Positions 46,319-57,198 of a stretch of 64,000 bases of DNA are shown here, piece by piece. The stretch's first letter is position 1. The number at the start of each line of letters is the position of its first letter. Under the pieces are notes generated by a model that saw nothing but the letters and a program-made list of their open reading frames with translations, was not told the DNA's origin and searched no databases. The position numbers and the translations under genes are program-made. This DNA is from Diadema setosum (Eukaryota > Echinodermata > Echinoidea > Diadematoida > Diadematidae), in contig CM067070.1 in the NCBI GenBank assembly GCA_033980235.1, positions 10,424,046 to 10,488,045 of the forward strand, given 5' to 3'.

Positions 46319-49007
46319 TTAGGTGAGGTAGAAGAACACGATCTTTTTCCGAGAAATCAAAGCAGCAAAAGTGGTTTGTGACGTGCAGATACCCCAGGGT
46401 TTGAATCCACTCCTACACTCCGCAGTTTCGAATGAAGTGCTGGCAAGACAAAAGTCAGTTTGGAGGACATATTTCTTCAACGAAAGGCACAGTGCACCAG
46501 AATACAACTGCTTCTCCGATAGGGCCCAGCGATTTCCGGCGAGATCGTAAGAACTGGCTTTTCCAGAGAAAAGTGTGATGCTCTCACACGTACCGCTTTC
46601 TGCGGAAAACTGATAAACGACTTCGTCAGCTACGATTGTTATCTTGTCGTCTATCGAAACGGACATTTCTGAAATGTCCCTAGGAATACAACAGCCTTGA
46701 TCAATGCTGACTTGTCGACATACGGAAAAATTTGATAAATCGTAGAACACGATCAACTTCTGGTCCGGGACTAGAAGAATGATGTTTTCGCGGGAGTCGG
46801 CTGCGATGGCGCTGATAAAATCTCCCTCTTGGAACAACACCAACTCATACATTGGTGTACCTCCTCTCTTATGTACATGTAACGTTTTTTTCCCCGTCAG
46901 TGCAACGAAGCGACCGTCCGCCAAAACTACAACATCTCTAGCTGGGATTCTTGAGGGAACTTCGTATCGGTCACCGTTTGGATGAAGAAACTCCATCGTG
47001 TCGTGGTAACCGATGATGAGAGAGCCACTTGGATGGGCTGCCATAAATTTTACCTGACCAGAAGTCGCATATATGTTTGTCATGGCGAACTTGGTCCCGT
47101 GGGCTGAAATAGGAAAAGAACCAAATGATGTCGTGAATACCCTGATAGCAGAGACACGTCAGAATGACGTCTATTTCACGTCAGGGCTTCGTCAGAAAGA
47201 CGTCGTAAACTGTCGACAAATATACTTAATTTTGCTCAAATGGAAGACGTAAAAAAGACGTCATATTTAGACGTCAGAAAGGCGTAGTAATATGTCGTCT
47301 TAACGACGTAAATAAACAAAGACAATGAACGTCATTTAAACGTCCTAGGCTGACGTCAAAATGTCGTATCTTTGCTCAAATGGAAGACGTCGAAAAGACG
47401 TCATATTTTTTACGTCTGTCTGACGCCTAGATGGTAGTACAAGGACACCTTAATGATGTTCAGATTACTACTTGAAAGACAAAATATCACGTCAGAATAA
47501 CGTCATGAACATGTCGTATACACGTCAATTTACGAGATTTTACGTGTATTGGGTACAGAAAAAAGAATTTTTAAAAACGTCCCTTTGACGAAAATATGTA
47601 AAGAAAAGAGACGTCAGTTTGACGTTGTTTTTTAAGCCGAGATACATTAATTACAATGTTAATTATAAGATCTAATAAAGGTTTGGGCATCTTCGGGTAC
47701 AATCAATCGAATCTAACCATCTACTCCTAAAAAGTCCTAAGTCCTGTTCCTATGCATATGCCTATGCCTACCTATTCCTATATACATGAGCAGTATTTTA
47801 TTTTTACCAACTATAGATTCGTTATAGGTTTCGAACGTAATTCAAATTTGAATGTTTAAGTTTTCATTAATTTATGGCTGCGTTCAGGTTAAAAAAAGAA
47901 AGGCATACTCTAAACTCTTTATGCAGATATAGAATGAGATTAGAATCTTGGCTGATATCGTTTCACATCAGAAAGCTAGCAGTTGAAGTGTAGACGAAAC
48001 TGCACGTGAGATTTCGCCAAAAACTAAAGTCTTGATGACTTTGATTTTAAGAGAATCACATCATGCATCTACTCACGATGAAACCTTCCGAGCGGCAAGA
48101 TACAGTCAGCCGGTACAGGGATAACTTGGAATCGAATAGCCTTGATGGTTTTGAAAAGGCGAATCTCCTCCGTCCTGGATAGTACCAGTTTCTGATCCAT
48201 CCTTGTCTTGAGAGCCAGAAGGATATCTGGGTTCTCAGTACACCTGGAAACGAGTTCTCGCGGTTCCACGTCCAGCAACTCTTCTACCCTTTCAGATGAT
48301 TCGGTGACTCCGGACATTGCTTCCCCTTCAGTCGAAAGGAGATCTTCCATCAAAGCATTAAATGAACTTCTGTGTGTTTCAATTTCCGCTACGAGATTCA
48401 GTGCTGTCGTGACGAGCTTTTTTTGAATCAGGTACAACTGGTTTTTACAAGCTGTGTTGATCTCTCTAGCCAAGCTGTCCAAGTACCCGTTTACCTCCTT
48501 TCTGTTCCTATCAAGGCTACTTACGTGTTCATTGTGAATGTCTGTCCATTCTGAAGCGTCCCTTAGGAGTGCAACTATTTCATTAGTCGTCCTGCTCGCA
48601 ACCTCATCCACGCTTTTAAGGGGAGACATATGCTCATGTCTGTGATCAGAGAGGGCACACTCCGAACAGACAAACAGCTTGCACATCTCGCACAAATAAT
48701 TTCGTTCAAGATTTGGATGTTTTTCACAAACATTTTCAGCCTTGGTTGCTTCCTCACTTTCCTCAAGAATCCCTAATATTTTGTTTGCAAGCAGATTTGG
48801 TCGGGAGCTGTCGATAGTGTACCTCGCGCGACATACCGGGCATCTTATTTGATCAAGATATAGACGATATTGTCTTTCATGTTCCGTAAGGCACGTTAGG
48901 CAGAAAGTATGCATACAAGGTAGTTGTCTGGCGTCTTCTAGTTGGTCCAGACAAATCCCACATTCCAAGACGTCAGAGATCGATTCTCGTAGTAGCTTAG
49001 CTGCCAT
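46319..49007 (-). CDS. TRIM-like gene 4: RING, B-box2, coiled coil, beta-propeller
   Basis: Predicted TRIM-family E3 ubiquitin ligase and the close paralog of gene 1. Exons are 49,007-48,077 and 47,103-46,319, 571 residues, starting MAAKLLRESISD. RING C3HC4 ligands are C16, C19, C31, H33, C36, C39, C56 and C59. B-box2 starts near C94 (CEKHPNLERNYLCEMC), then a coiled-coil-like region with conserved EEIRLF and KAIRF text near its end. Exon 2 gives about 260 propeller-like residues (GYHDTMEFLHPNGD, ARDVVVLADGRFVALT). The donor is the consensus ATC|GTGAGT, stronger than in gene 1; the acceptor is CCTATTTCAG|CC and the intron is phase 1. Exon 1 ends sooner after PLGR than in gene 1, which has about 10 extra residues there. 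The intron is about 970 bp because of the ACGTC array. Both exons are open throughout. Confidence 0.88.
47130..47640. repeat. ACGTC-dense array inside the gene 4 intron
   Basis: GACGTC, ACGTCA or ACGTC motifs recur some thirty times in about 500 bp on both strands. A longer unit, TTTGCTCAAATGGAAGACGT followed by AAAGACGTCATATTT, occurs twice about 136 bp apart. The left edge CCCTGATAGCAGAGACACGT could be a terminus, but no matching inverted end was found. Absent from the gene 1 intron. One full TGACGTCA palindrome (the CRE octamer) is included near 47,351. Confidence 0.65.
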
Positions 49008-49253
49008 GATTCATAACCTAACCGTGCTATGTAGCCAATGCGATTTTGTGTGCCGCAGATAGCACCTTTCAAGTGTGTCTCTGACATAGGGCTTACAATA
49101 GAATGGTAACGATGTCAATGACAATGGACGAAATCCACTCGTGTCGCAACAGAATCCATTCCTATGGATGTAGACTCCCCGTGTAACCCGTGATACTATG
49201 CGTGCAGGATGGTGTGACTGGCTTTTCAAATAGTGGAAGGGAACGCCCGCAGT

Positions 49254-49263
49254 GGGAATTCCC
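49254..49263. promoter_or_regulatory. kappaB-like site GGGAATTCCC upstream of gene 4
   Basis: Perfect decamer 247 bp 5' of the gene 4 ATG, at the position equivalent to the gene 1 site. Surrounding bases have diverged more than the decamer itself. Confidence 0.5.
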
Positions 49264-49731
49264 AACTCGGTTCTTTCCATTTGTCCTGAAAGAGACGTTT
49301 ACCGTGTTGCGTTTCACATCTCTCAACCATGATGATGTGTCAGGTTGCGATATTTGGTAGTACAGACATAACAGATGTCTCTTTTCCCACCTTCACGCGA
49401 TGGTCAAAATCTCAGACAAAGTAGTGGCCCAATTGAAATATTTCAATAGCTGAACAAAATGAGAGCAGAGAGAGAGAGAGAGAGAGAGATCGATCTTGTA
49501 AGTGATGAGTACGCAATAATAACCATCCCATTCTAGCAATTTGTTGTACGGCCACTGGTACTATAAGGTGTCAACTTGGAAAATGAACTAGAACAAATAG
49601 TTCATGTAACATGAATCTCACCGTGCAATTATATTAAAGAGTGTGGTGTGCCACTCGATTGAAAGGTAAATGATATGTAATGATATGGCTTTGTTTATAA
49701 ACGAAGTTACGGAATGCGAAGGGACAAGAGG

Positions 49732-49733
<2 letters not shown>

Positions 49734-49773
<40 letters not shown>
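49734..49773. repeat. (TA)n microsatellite
   Basis: About 40 bases of TA, homologous to 12,294-12,356. Confidence 0.9.
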
Positions 49774-49775
<2 letters not shown>

Positions 49776-49795
49776 CATATATATGATATGTATGG

Positions 49796-49961
49796 GTGTG
49801 ACGGAGTAAATAACTCCACCGAAACAACACACACTGCAGGTATACCCCCAAAGCGTTAAATAAGGCCTTGAAAAGGACCAATAACTCGGTCGAAAGCTCG
49901 GGAGAATTAAAGGCAAAGTGAACATACTGCTACGTCTGCCAGCAGTCATTCCTCCGTCACA
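49796..49961. mobile_element. Intact 166-bp GTGTGACGGAGT MITE
   Basis: Uninterrupted homologue of 12,379-14,243, with ends GTGTGACGGAGT and CTCCGTCACA. It defines the empty sites for the two TTAA-type insertions in the gene 1 copy. Confidence 0.8.
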
Positions 49962-50031
49962 TCTATACATAAAAATAATGCAGCACCCATCAAGTACGAG
50001 GCCGAAACTACTCACCTTATATGCATATATC

Positions 50032-50036
<5 letters not shown>

Positions 50037-50082
<46 letters not shown>

Positions 50083-50092
50083 TGTGCGTGTA
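50037..50092. repeat. (TG)n microsatellite
   Basis: About 50 bases of TG with two interruptions near the right end. Confidence 0.9.
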
Positions 50093-50191
50093 TTGTATAA
50101 ATGCATTTTGGAGATTCTTACTCAAAATATTTAATTTCGTAAAGTTACAGCTAACGATGTAGAAAGGAGGATGCTTTCAATATAACATTAA

Positions 50192-51736
50192 GGGAAACCC
50201 AAACCCAAACAGAAATGTGGATCGCGTGAAAGCAGCAACATTAGTAGAACACATCGTTGATAGTTTGAGGAAAGCCAGACAATCGACGCAAAAGTTAAAC
50301 ATTTTTAAAGTTTTGGTGTTGGAACCGATGAATGAGGAGACTACTACGAAGAGGTTATGACGTCTTATGTGAACAACAATATGAAGGAAATGTAAAGGGA
50401 ATTCCGCAAATATTCATTTTCTTGAAAATTACACATTCCATCAATTTTTAATACTGATATAATAATTATGTTTAAGGGTAGTTATTATTCCCCTTATTCC
50501 CTGAAAGCGGTTAGTCAAGTGCCTTTTCATTATGCTAGAAAATTGAAACATGTTAAATATTCTTTATTGTTGTCTACGAAAGACCATTAGTGCCACGGAG
50601 AAAAAAAAAAACTACTATTTCTACTAATCTGTTTAAACAGATTATAATCTGTAATAACAGATTACGGTATTTCTTCTAATCTGTTTAAACAGATTACGGT
50701 ATTTCTACTAATCTGTTTAAACAGATTACGATATTTCTACTAATCTGTTTAAACAGATTACATTACTTCAACTAATCTGTTTAAACAGATTATAATCTGT
50801 TATAACAGATTACGGTATTTCTACTAATCTGTTTAAACAGATTACGGTATTTCTGCTAATCTGTTTAAACAGATTATAATCTGTTATAACAGATTACGGT
50901 ATTTCTACTAATCTGTTTAAACAGATTACGGTATTTCTTCTAATCTGTTTAAACAGATTACATTATTTCAACTAATCTGTTTAAACAGATTATAATCTGT
51001 TATAACAGATTACAGTATTTCTACTAATCTGTTTAAACAGATTACGGTATTTCTTCTAATCTGTTTAAACAGATTATAATCTGTTATAACAGATTACGGT
51101 ATTTCTACTAATCTGTTTAAACAGATTACGGTATTTCTTCTAATCTGTTTAAACAGATTACATTACTTCAACTAATCTGTTTAAACAGATTATAATCTGT
51201 TATAACAGATTATAATCTGTTTAAACAGATTAGAAGAAATACCGTAATCTGTTTAAACAGATTAGTAGAAATACCGTAATCTGTTATAACAGATTATAAT
51301 CTGTTTAAACAGATTAGAAGAAATACCGTAATCTGTTTAAACAGATTAGAAGAAATACTGTAATCTGTTTAAACAGATTATGGTATTTCTTCTAATCTGT
51401 TATTACAGATTATAATCTGTTATAACAGATTAGAAGAAATACCGTAATCTGTTTAAACAGATTAGTAGAAATACCGTAATCTGTTATAACAGATTATAAT
51501 CTGTTTAAACAGATTAGTAGAAATAGTAGTTTTTTTTTCTCCGTGGCACTAATGGTCTTTCGTAGTTGTCCACACATGATGTAGATATTAGTAACCTCAC
51601 TCAGCGGTTCCAACACCAAAACTTTAACAGTTCGTAACTTTTTGATTGTCCGATTTTCCTTAAACTTTCACTGATGTGTTCTACTAATATTGCTGCTTTC
51701 ACTCAATCCACATTTCTATTTGGGTTTTGGTTTCCT
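50192..51736. mobile_element. TTAA-type element hosting a second, palindromic element
   Basis: The left end GGGAAACCCAAACCCAAACAG and the right end, read on the other strand, AGGAAACCAAAACCCAAATAG are imperfect inverted repeats continuing for about 130 bp. TTAA precedes it (50,188-50,191) and GTAA follows. Subterminal text such as AGTAGAACACATC, with CAATCGACGCAAAAGTT further in, matches the element at 12,440-13,779, so they are related. Removing the inner insertion leaves about 550 bp. Confidence 0.65.
50574..51565. mobile_element. 992-bp palindrome made of TAATCTGTTTAAACAGATTA units
   Basis: The outer inverted repeat is CTACGAAAGACCATTAGTGC then CACGGAG, an A-run and ACTACTATTTCTAC, mirrored exactly at the right end, with TTGT on both sides (50,570-50,573 and 51,566-51,569) as likely target duplication. 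Inside I count 32 palindromic units: most are AATCTGTTTAAACAGATT and about nine are AATCTGTTATAACAGATT or one-base variants. Left of about 51,200 they are separated by CGGTATTTCTACT-type spacers; right of it the spacers are the reverse complement, AGTAGAAATACCG. So there is palindromy at the unit level and again at the level of the whole element. No coding capacity. Confidence 0.85.
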
Positions 51737-52303
51737 GTAAGGGATCTATATTCTTCAGAAAAATAGAAAAATGGCAGGCAATATATTACAATGTAGAGCT
51801 AGTTTGTTGTTATGATAGTTTGTTCCAGCTGGAAATGATTTTAAGAATTCCGTTTTTTAATGAATCAATGCAAAGGTCAGTATTGAGTAAAGTTCAATTT
51901 AATCAAATATGATTTCAGATTTAGTTCATTTTACAGCAGAACACAAATGATCCAAGTATACGAATGAATGACGATACAGTGGAATCAATTGGCAATTATC
52001 ATTCTTTCATGGTCTAAGAATAGAATATACGTTTACAATATATTCATTAAAAAATGTAGACACACAGTAAAAAGCAGTACTCGAGCACTTATGGTCCTTT
52101 AAAAAATTAAAATAAATGGATGATAAATGAACCTAATTACAGATGTAGTCCACAAATCAAGAAGACATATTTAGGACGTGAAATACAATAGTACAATTAT
52201 CATAGAATGTGAGATAAACAGTGACAGTTAGGACAATACGAAGACACTGTGACGAACAAGAGACAGATGAAACATTTACGGCGATGCCTACCGAGAGAGA
52301 TAG

Positions 52304-52383
<80 letters not shown>

Positions 52384-52850
52384 TGTAGGAAAGAATAAGG
52401 AGACTGATAAAACATTGCCATGAATTGTTATCGTATTGAAGTTGCCTAATAACATTTCTAAAATATATACCCGTAAAAATGATTAACTTATAGAACGATT
52501 ACTTGTACGATTTATTTGCAACGGAAATACTCTACGACTGAGAGAACAGATTTCAGTTTGCTCTTGGGTAAATATATGTATATATATGTCTTTGTGAGAA
52601 ATATGATTTCTGCATGTATTTCCTGTAAAGACACAGATATTGCACATTCCTTACAAGGATTGCAAAGTGGGCACAGTAACAACATGAATTAATGAAGATT
52701 TCTTTTACGAATTAAAGTAAGTAAATATGGTTTCTTTAATGTGACACTGGATTGTGGCAAAGATTTTTTTTTTTTTTTTGCATTTCTAAGACAGCCATAT
52801 AATCTCTGTTCAATCCACATATGAATGAAAAACATGAAACACATCACGTT
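51737..52850. other. Noncoding interval with (GATA)n(GA)n tract
   Basis: No gene is recognised. A GATA then GA microsatellite occupies about 52,296-52,378, and T-runs occur near 52,770. Confidence 0.55.
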
Positions 52851-52880
52851 GAGTTCAAGTTCAAGTTCAAGTTCAAGTTT
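52851..52880 (-). repeat. LINE 3' tail, (TTGAAC)n
   Basis: Plus strand (AGTTCA)n, five units. It sits where the LINE 3' UTR ends, as expected for a target-primed microsatellite tail. Confidence 0.8.
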
Positions 52881-53339
52881 ATTTAACCAATTCATTAAAC
52901 ATTTGACATTTTACAAAAGGATACAGCATTAAGAATAATGAATGGTTTGGGACCCCAAAAGAAGCAGAGCTTGTAAAAAAGGGGCCCCGGATAAACATAT
53001 AAAACAAAGCAAAACATATTAACAAGAAGTATGATAGTAACATATTTACATAGGACAGATGCAACACAAACGCACACACACACACACGTACACACACACA
53101 CATTCAATCACACAAACACGTGTCACAAAAACGCCCATGCACATACATGTAGTTCACATAAAATTGCAGAAAGATACTTTCTATTTTACTATACTTTTAA
53201 ATTCAGCTTCCCTGATCAATTCTTGTTTTACAAATTTCCCTCAAGATAGATGCGACATGTACGTTTAAAATTGGATTGTGTTGAGGCTGACCTAATTCTC
53301 AATGGCATTATTCCATTCTCTAATACAAACATATACAAA

Positions 53340-53616
53340 TTAATTTTGGGCAGTTTGAGTTCTTGCAAAGGGTTGATGAATAAGATTACTTTTACGCGTA
53401 TTATAAGCATGAACAGTAGAATTTAACACAAACGCATCCTTCATGAAAGATTTCGGATCACCTTGTGTCTTAAACATAAAAATTAAGCAACTCAAGATAA
53501 CTAATTTTTCAAATGGCAAAATATGAAGTTGAATAAACAATGGCAAACTTGGACTTCTATAGTTTGAATTTGTAATATACCTTACAGCTTTTTTCTGAAG
53601 AACAATCAACTTATCT
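53340..53616 (-). pseudogene. LINE ORF2 C-terminal part, separated by insertion
   Basis: Encodes VLQKKAVRYI and about 80 more residues, the usual conserved C-terminus downstream of the reverse transcriptase in Jockey/CR1 ORF2. Its frame continues that of the 58,199-59,661 part once the insert and one copy of the 3-bp target are discounted. Confidence 0.85.
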
Positions 53617-53619
53617 ATA

Positions 53620-54607
53620 TAACCGGAGGGCCAAACCCCAAAAAGTCGCTTACTTAAGGAGTGAGTTGCACTCTCTCTTCAAACTAAGTAGACCATGCTT
53701 ATTTTCAAGTTTTTATTGTAACAAACAACATTCCACTGGTCTACCTCAAAAAATTTGTTGCGAAAGCCTCCAAATCCAAGATGGCGTCCAAGATGGCCAC
53801 CATATTTACTGAATTTGTTATTTGCATGATAGAATTGATTGAAACATCAAACTTCAACAAATTTGATGTCATATGAAAGAAAATAAAATTATCTACAAGT
53901 TGATACCATTTTTGTGGGTAATTGTTATAACTGGATTGAGATTTTAAGGAAAAAACATTCATTTTTTGATATTTTTCTGAAAAAAGGAAAATCATGAAAA
54001 TGCTTGATTCAGCATAAATCAAACAAAGACGGAAGGATTATCTTGAAACGTTTCAAGAATTTTGTTTGACATATAATTAACATTTAAAGAAAATTAGGGG
54101 TCAGTACCATCTTTGGTTTAGGTGTAATAATGTCTCAAACTTGAAAACTCACTACGTAAAAATAGCCACTTTAATTGTGACAAGACCTTGTTGGTCGTGA
54201 AAAAAGCCTGCGCGCGCAAAGACTACTACACGCACAACTGGCACTGCAGCTGGCGTTCGTAGCAGTGCCAGTGGTGCGTGTAGTCTTGGCAAATGCAGAC
54301 TTTTTCTTTGACAAACAAGGGCTTGTGCCTGCAAACTAACTTTTCATACCAAGTGGTAGCTCAGGTGACGCTGATTGCTATTATTTCAAAGTAGATTGTT
54401 CTGAAGCAGATGAGATGAAGCAAAAAATATCTTTCAAATAGAGGTAGAAGCTTGAAACCCTAACCTTGCTATAGAAAGTTTAAAACAAAATTTGGATCAA
54501 TCACTCAAAAAAATTCAATATTGCAGGCCATCAGAGCTGACATAGTGTATTGCGCCAAAGTAAATGTATCATTTTGATTTTGATACAATTTTGTCTGTTT
54601 TGCTGTC
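53620..54607 (+). repeat. Left inverted arm of the foldback element
   Basis: Pairs with 57,199-58,195 on the other strand. Matching text includes CCTCCAAATCCAAGATGGCG, GAAAATCATGAAAATGCTTG and GTATTGCGCCAAA at the inner end. Confidence 0.85.
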
Positions 54608-54779
54608 TATTTATATGGTTTTTATATATTCTGAACATTTTAATGGTATTTCAAACCATCTTAGGTTTTTATGGAGACATTTTTCAGAATGCACCATGAA
54701 TATTTCTCTAAAAAGTAAAAAACAAATAAAATTAAAAATGTTTATGAAAACCATGCAGAAATTGACATCTTTCCCATGA

Positions 54780-55700
54780 TATTTTTGGAGAAAATTAGGG
54801 GTCAGTATTGTATTTGGTTCAGGAGTTATAATGTCACAAACTTGAAATCCAATTTTACATAATATATATTTGCACGCATCTGTTCCCAAAGACGTCACAG
54901 AGGGTCAAATCCAAGATCGTGCTTACTTTTCGAGTTACACTCTCTCTATAAACAAGATCATACATATAATATTAAGTACACTAAGCAATGTTCCGTAAGC
55001 ACACCTCAATAGATTTGTTGCAAAAACCTCCAAAGTACAGATGCGGTCCAATAGGGCCGCATTTTTTATTGAATTTAACATTTCAAACATAAAATTTGAT
55101 AGAGACATTGGATTGCAACAAATTTGATGTCATATGAAGGAGAGCAAAACTTCATAAAAGTTGATACCACTTTAGCTGTGTATTAAGATAAATTGGGGGG
55201 GGGGGGTTGTTTGCTTCTCTTTTTTTTGGGGGGGGGAGGGAATACATATTTTTATATTGTTTTGAAAAAAAGGAAGAAATGTAAAAATGCATGATTTGAT
55301 ATTTATCAAAGAAAAACTGAAGAATTGTTTTGAAACCTGCGATTGAGCTTGAGATTTACTGAGATTGAGACATAATACATATTTCTGGAATTATAGGCAA
55401 TATCATACACTGTTGAAAAGTTAAAATCTAAAACTTGAAAATATTATATTTATGCATTATAAATTTTGCATACAATGTGTTTACATGGTCACATGCAATA
55501 TTGTTATGATTTAGTGACTTGCAAGTACCTGCAAACTAACTTTTCATGCCAAGTGGTATATAGGTGTCGCTACACTGTGGCATTTCATCATAGTAGATTG
55601 TTCTGAGGCAGATTTTGAACAGAAAGTATTTTCCAAAAGAGATAGGAGCTTGGAATTTGACACAAATTTTGCCAATGTGTAATATTTAGCGATAAACATA
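54780..55700 (+). repeat. Diverged direct copy of the left arm inside the foldback element
   Basis: AAAATTAGGGGTCAGTA at 54,790 matches 54,088, and the order TTGTTGCAAAAACCTCCAAA, CAACAAATTTGATGTCATAT and CCTGCAAACTAACTTTTCAT repeats the arm from 53,740 to 54,340. Runs of G and T near 55,190-55,240 are inserted in this copy. Confidence 0.7.
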
Positions 55701-56750
55701 GTATCCACACAAAATTCAAGATGGCGGTAATTAATCAAGGTTGTCGTTCAAGGCATTATTTACCATTACTGCACGTAAAACAAAAACCCAGTTTTACTTA
55801 TAATGTCTCAAACTAGTTCTAAACTGTGACTTAGGGATAGAACAACTAATGTACAAACTTAAATCAGTATAATGCTAAATATTGTTAGATATACTAAATA
55901 GATCTGATAAGAATGTTGTTTTATATACTAAATTGTTAACAGTTATCATGGTTATGGTTTCTTGAAAAGAAATGGTGTTATCTCCGTATGGTTTAGGCTT
56001 TATTATATATTTTTTTACATGGTAGAATGTTTTGTGATACAACTAACCTGGACATATAAATCGAGTGTGATATTTCTCCCAATGGTAAACAATACCTTTA
56101 GTGTGTTGCGTAAAAGTTAAATCTCAGCTTATACACTGTAACTTATAATTTGATATATTTTTTAATCTTCTTATATTGCTGTCTATTACATGTTTCTATA
56201 CATCCGAACGATATTATACTAGTGTAAACCATACTGAGGGTCTTTTTTTTTTGGGGGGGGGGGGATGGAGCTCATTCCAGTGTTTGGGTAAGGCCCAATC
56301 TTTGATAAAAAAAAAGAAATGCTTCTGTATCAAAGATATGCTTTTTTACTTGTATGTTACTCTGCTGTTGTAGAAACGTGAATGATGATGGTATACAATT
56401 GTGTAATAATGTCTGATCCGCAGATGTCTTTGAAAGCCCTTCTGATCCGAACCCCCCCCCCCCCAAAAAAAAAAAAAAAAAAAAATCCGACATGGCGGCA
56501 ATTTCTCAACTTTGCTCTTAAATGTGTTGTGCGAAATTACTTTTCAGTATATTGTTCGAATAAAATTGTCCAAATTTATTATTCGTGCTGCATATTCACA
56601 TACAAATAAGCATGCTGAAACTGTATTTACTGTTATCAGATTTTCTTACATTGTTTTTAGGCTGATTTCATATGGGTTATAGTGTCACAATTGATCTGAA
56701 CTTATGCCATTGGTATGTCTAGATGCTTTCCCATATTAGATATAAGGATC
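55701..56750. other. Interior of the foldback element, unassigned
   Basis: Contains G-, C- and A-runs near 56,255 and 56,450-56,480. No coding sequence or further clear repeat. Confidence 0.4.
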
Positions 56751-56755
56751 TCTCG

Positions 56756-57047
56756 AGAGTGAAAATGTTCATTTTCATTCATTTTAGAGTGACCTCGTGG
56801 ATCACTCGAAGAGTGACGAGTGAATCGATCCCTAAGGCAGGGCTCGACACTAACGGTGGTCCGGTGGCCCAGGGCCACCAAAAACGCACGTCGGGCCAAC
56901 AAAATGTCAGAAATGAAGAATTTGGTGGCCTGATCGGGCCAACACAAAAGGTCGGATATTTGCCTTTGGGCCACCAAAAATAAAAGTTAGTGTGAGGCCC
57001 TGCCTAAGGTCACTCTAAAATGAGTGAAAATGCACATTTTCACTCAA
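56756..57047. mobile_element. Inverted-repeat element GAGTGAAAATG, hosting a hAT-like MITE
   Basis: GAGTGAAAATGTTCATTTTC, then ATTCATTTTAGAGTGACCT, on the left is inverted on the right as AGGTCACTCTAAAATGAGTG then AAAATG-CATTTTCACTC. The hAT-like MITE at 56,838-57,002 separates the arms. Confidence 0.65.
56838..57002. mobile_element. 165-bp hAT-like MITE
   Basis: Ends CAGGGCTCGACACTAAC and GTTAGTGTGAGGCCCTG are inverted, with CCTAAGG on both sides (56,831-56,837 and 57,003-57,009), or CCTAAGGC/CCTAAGGT if 8 bp are counted. CAGGG ends and a 7-8 bp target are hAT-like. Inside are GGTGGCC/GGCCACC inverted motifs. Confidence 0.75.
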
Positions 57048-57198
57048 AAGTCACTCCAATTTCACTCTAATTCACCGTTTTCTGTTATTCACTCCTCACA
57101 TCAAAAGTAAAAACTTCCACTCGATTTGTTGTTTTTTTTTTTCGGAGAGTAGAATATCACTGGTTTTAAAAGTATGTCCATAAAAACTTAAGACGGTT

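Larger units (their letters stand above)
42500..49961. repeat. Segmental duplication, gene 4 copy
   Basis: Colinear and in direct orientation with 1-14,243. It lacks the HINE (empty site near 43,912), the TACCACAGG foldback (near 44,408), the 1-kb LTR (near 49,735-49,795) and both TTAA-type insertions (49,857 and 49,907). It carries its own insertion, the ACGTC array in the gene 4 intron. Confidence 0.85.

Noticed and set aside
50574..51565. Regular repeats with similar spacers suggesting a CRISPR array
   Set aside because: Spacers are near-identical rather than unique, the units are perfect palindromes, the array reverses polarity, and the DNA is eukaryotic with no cas genes.
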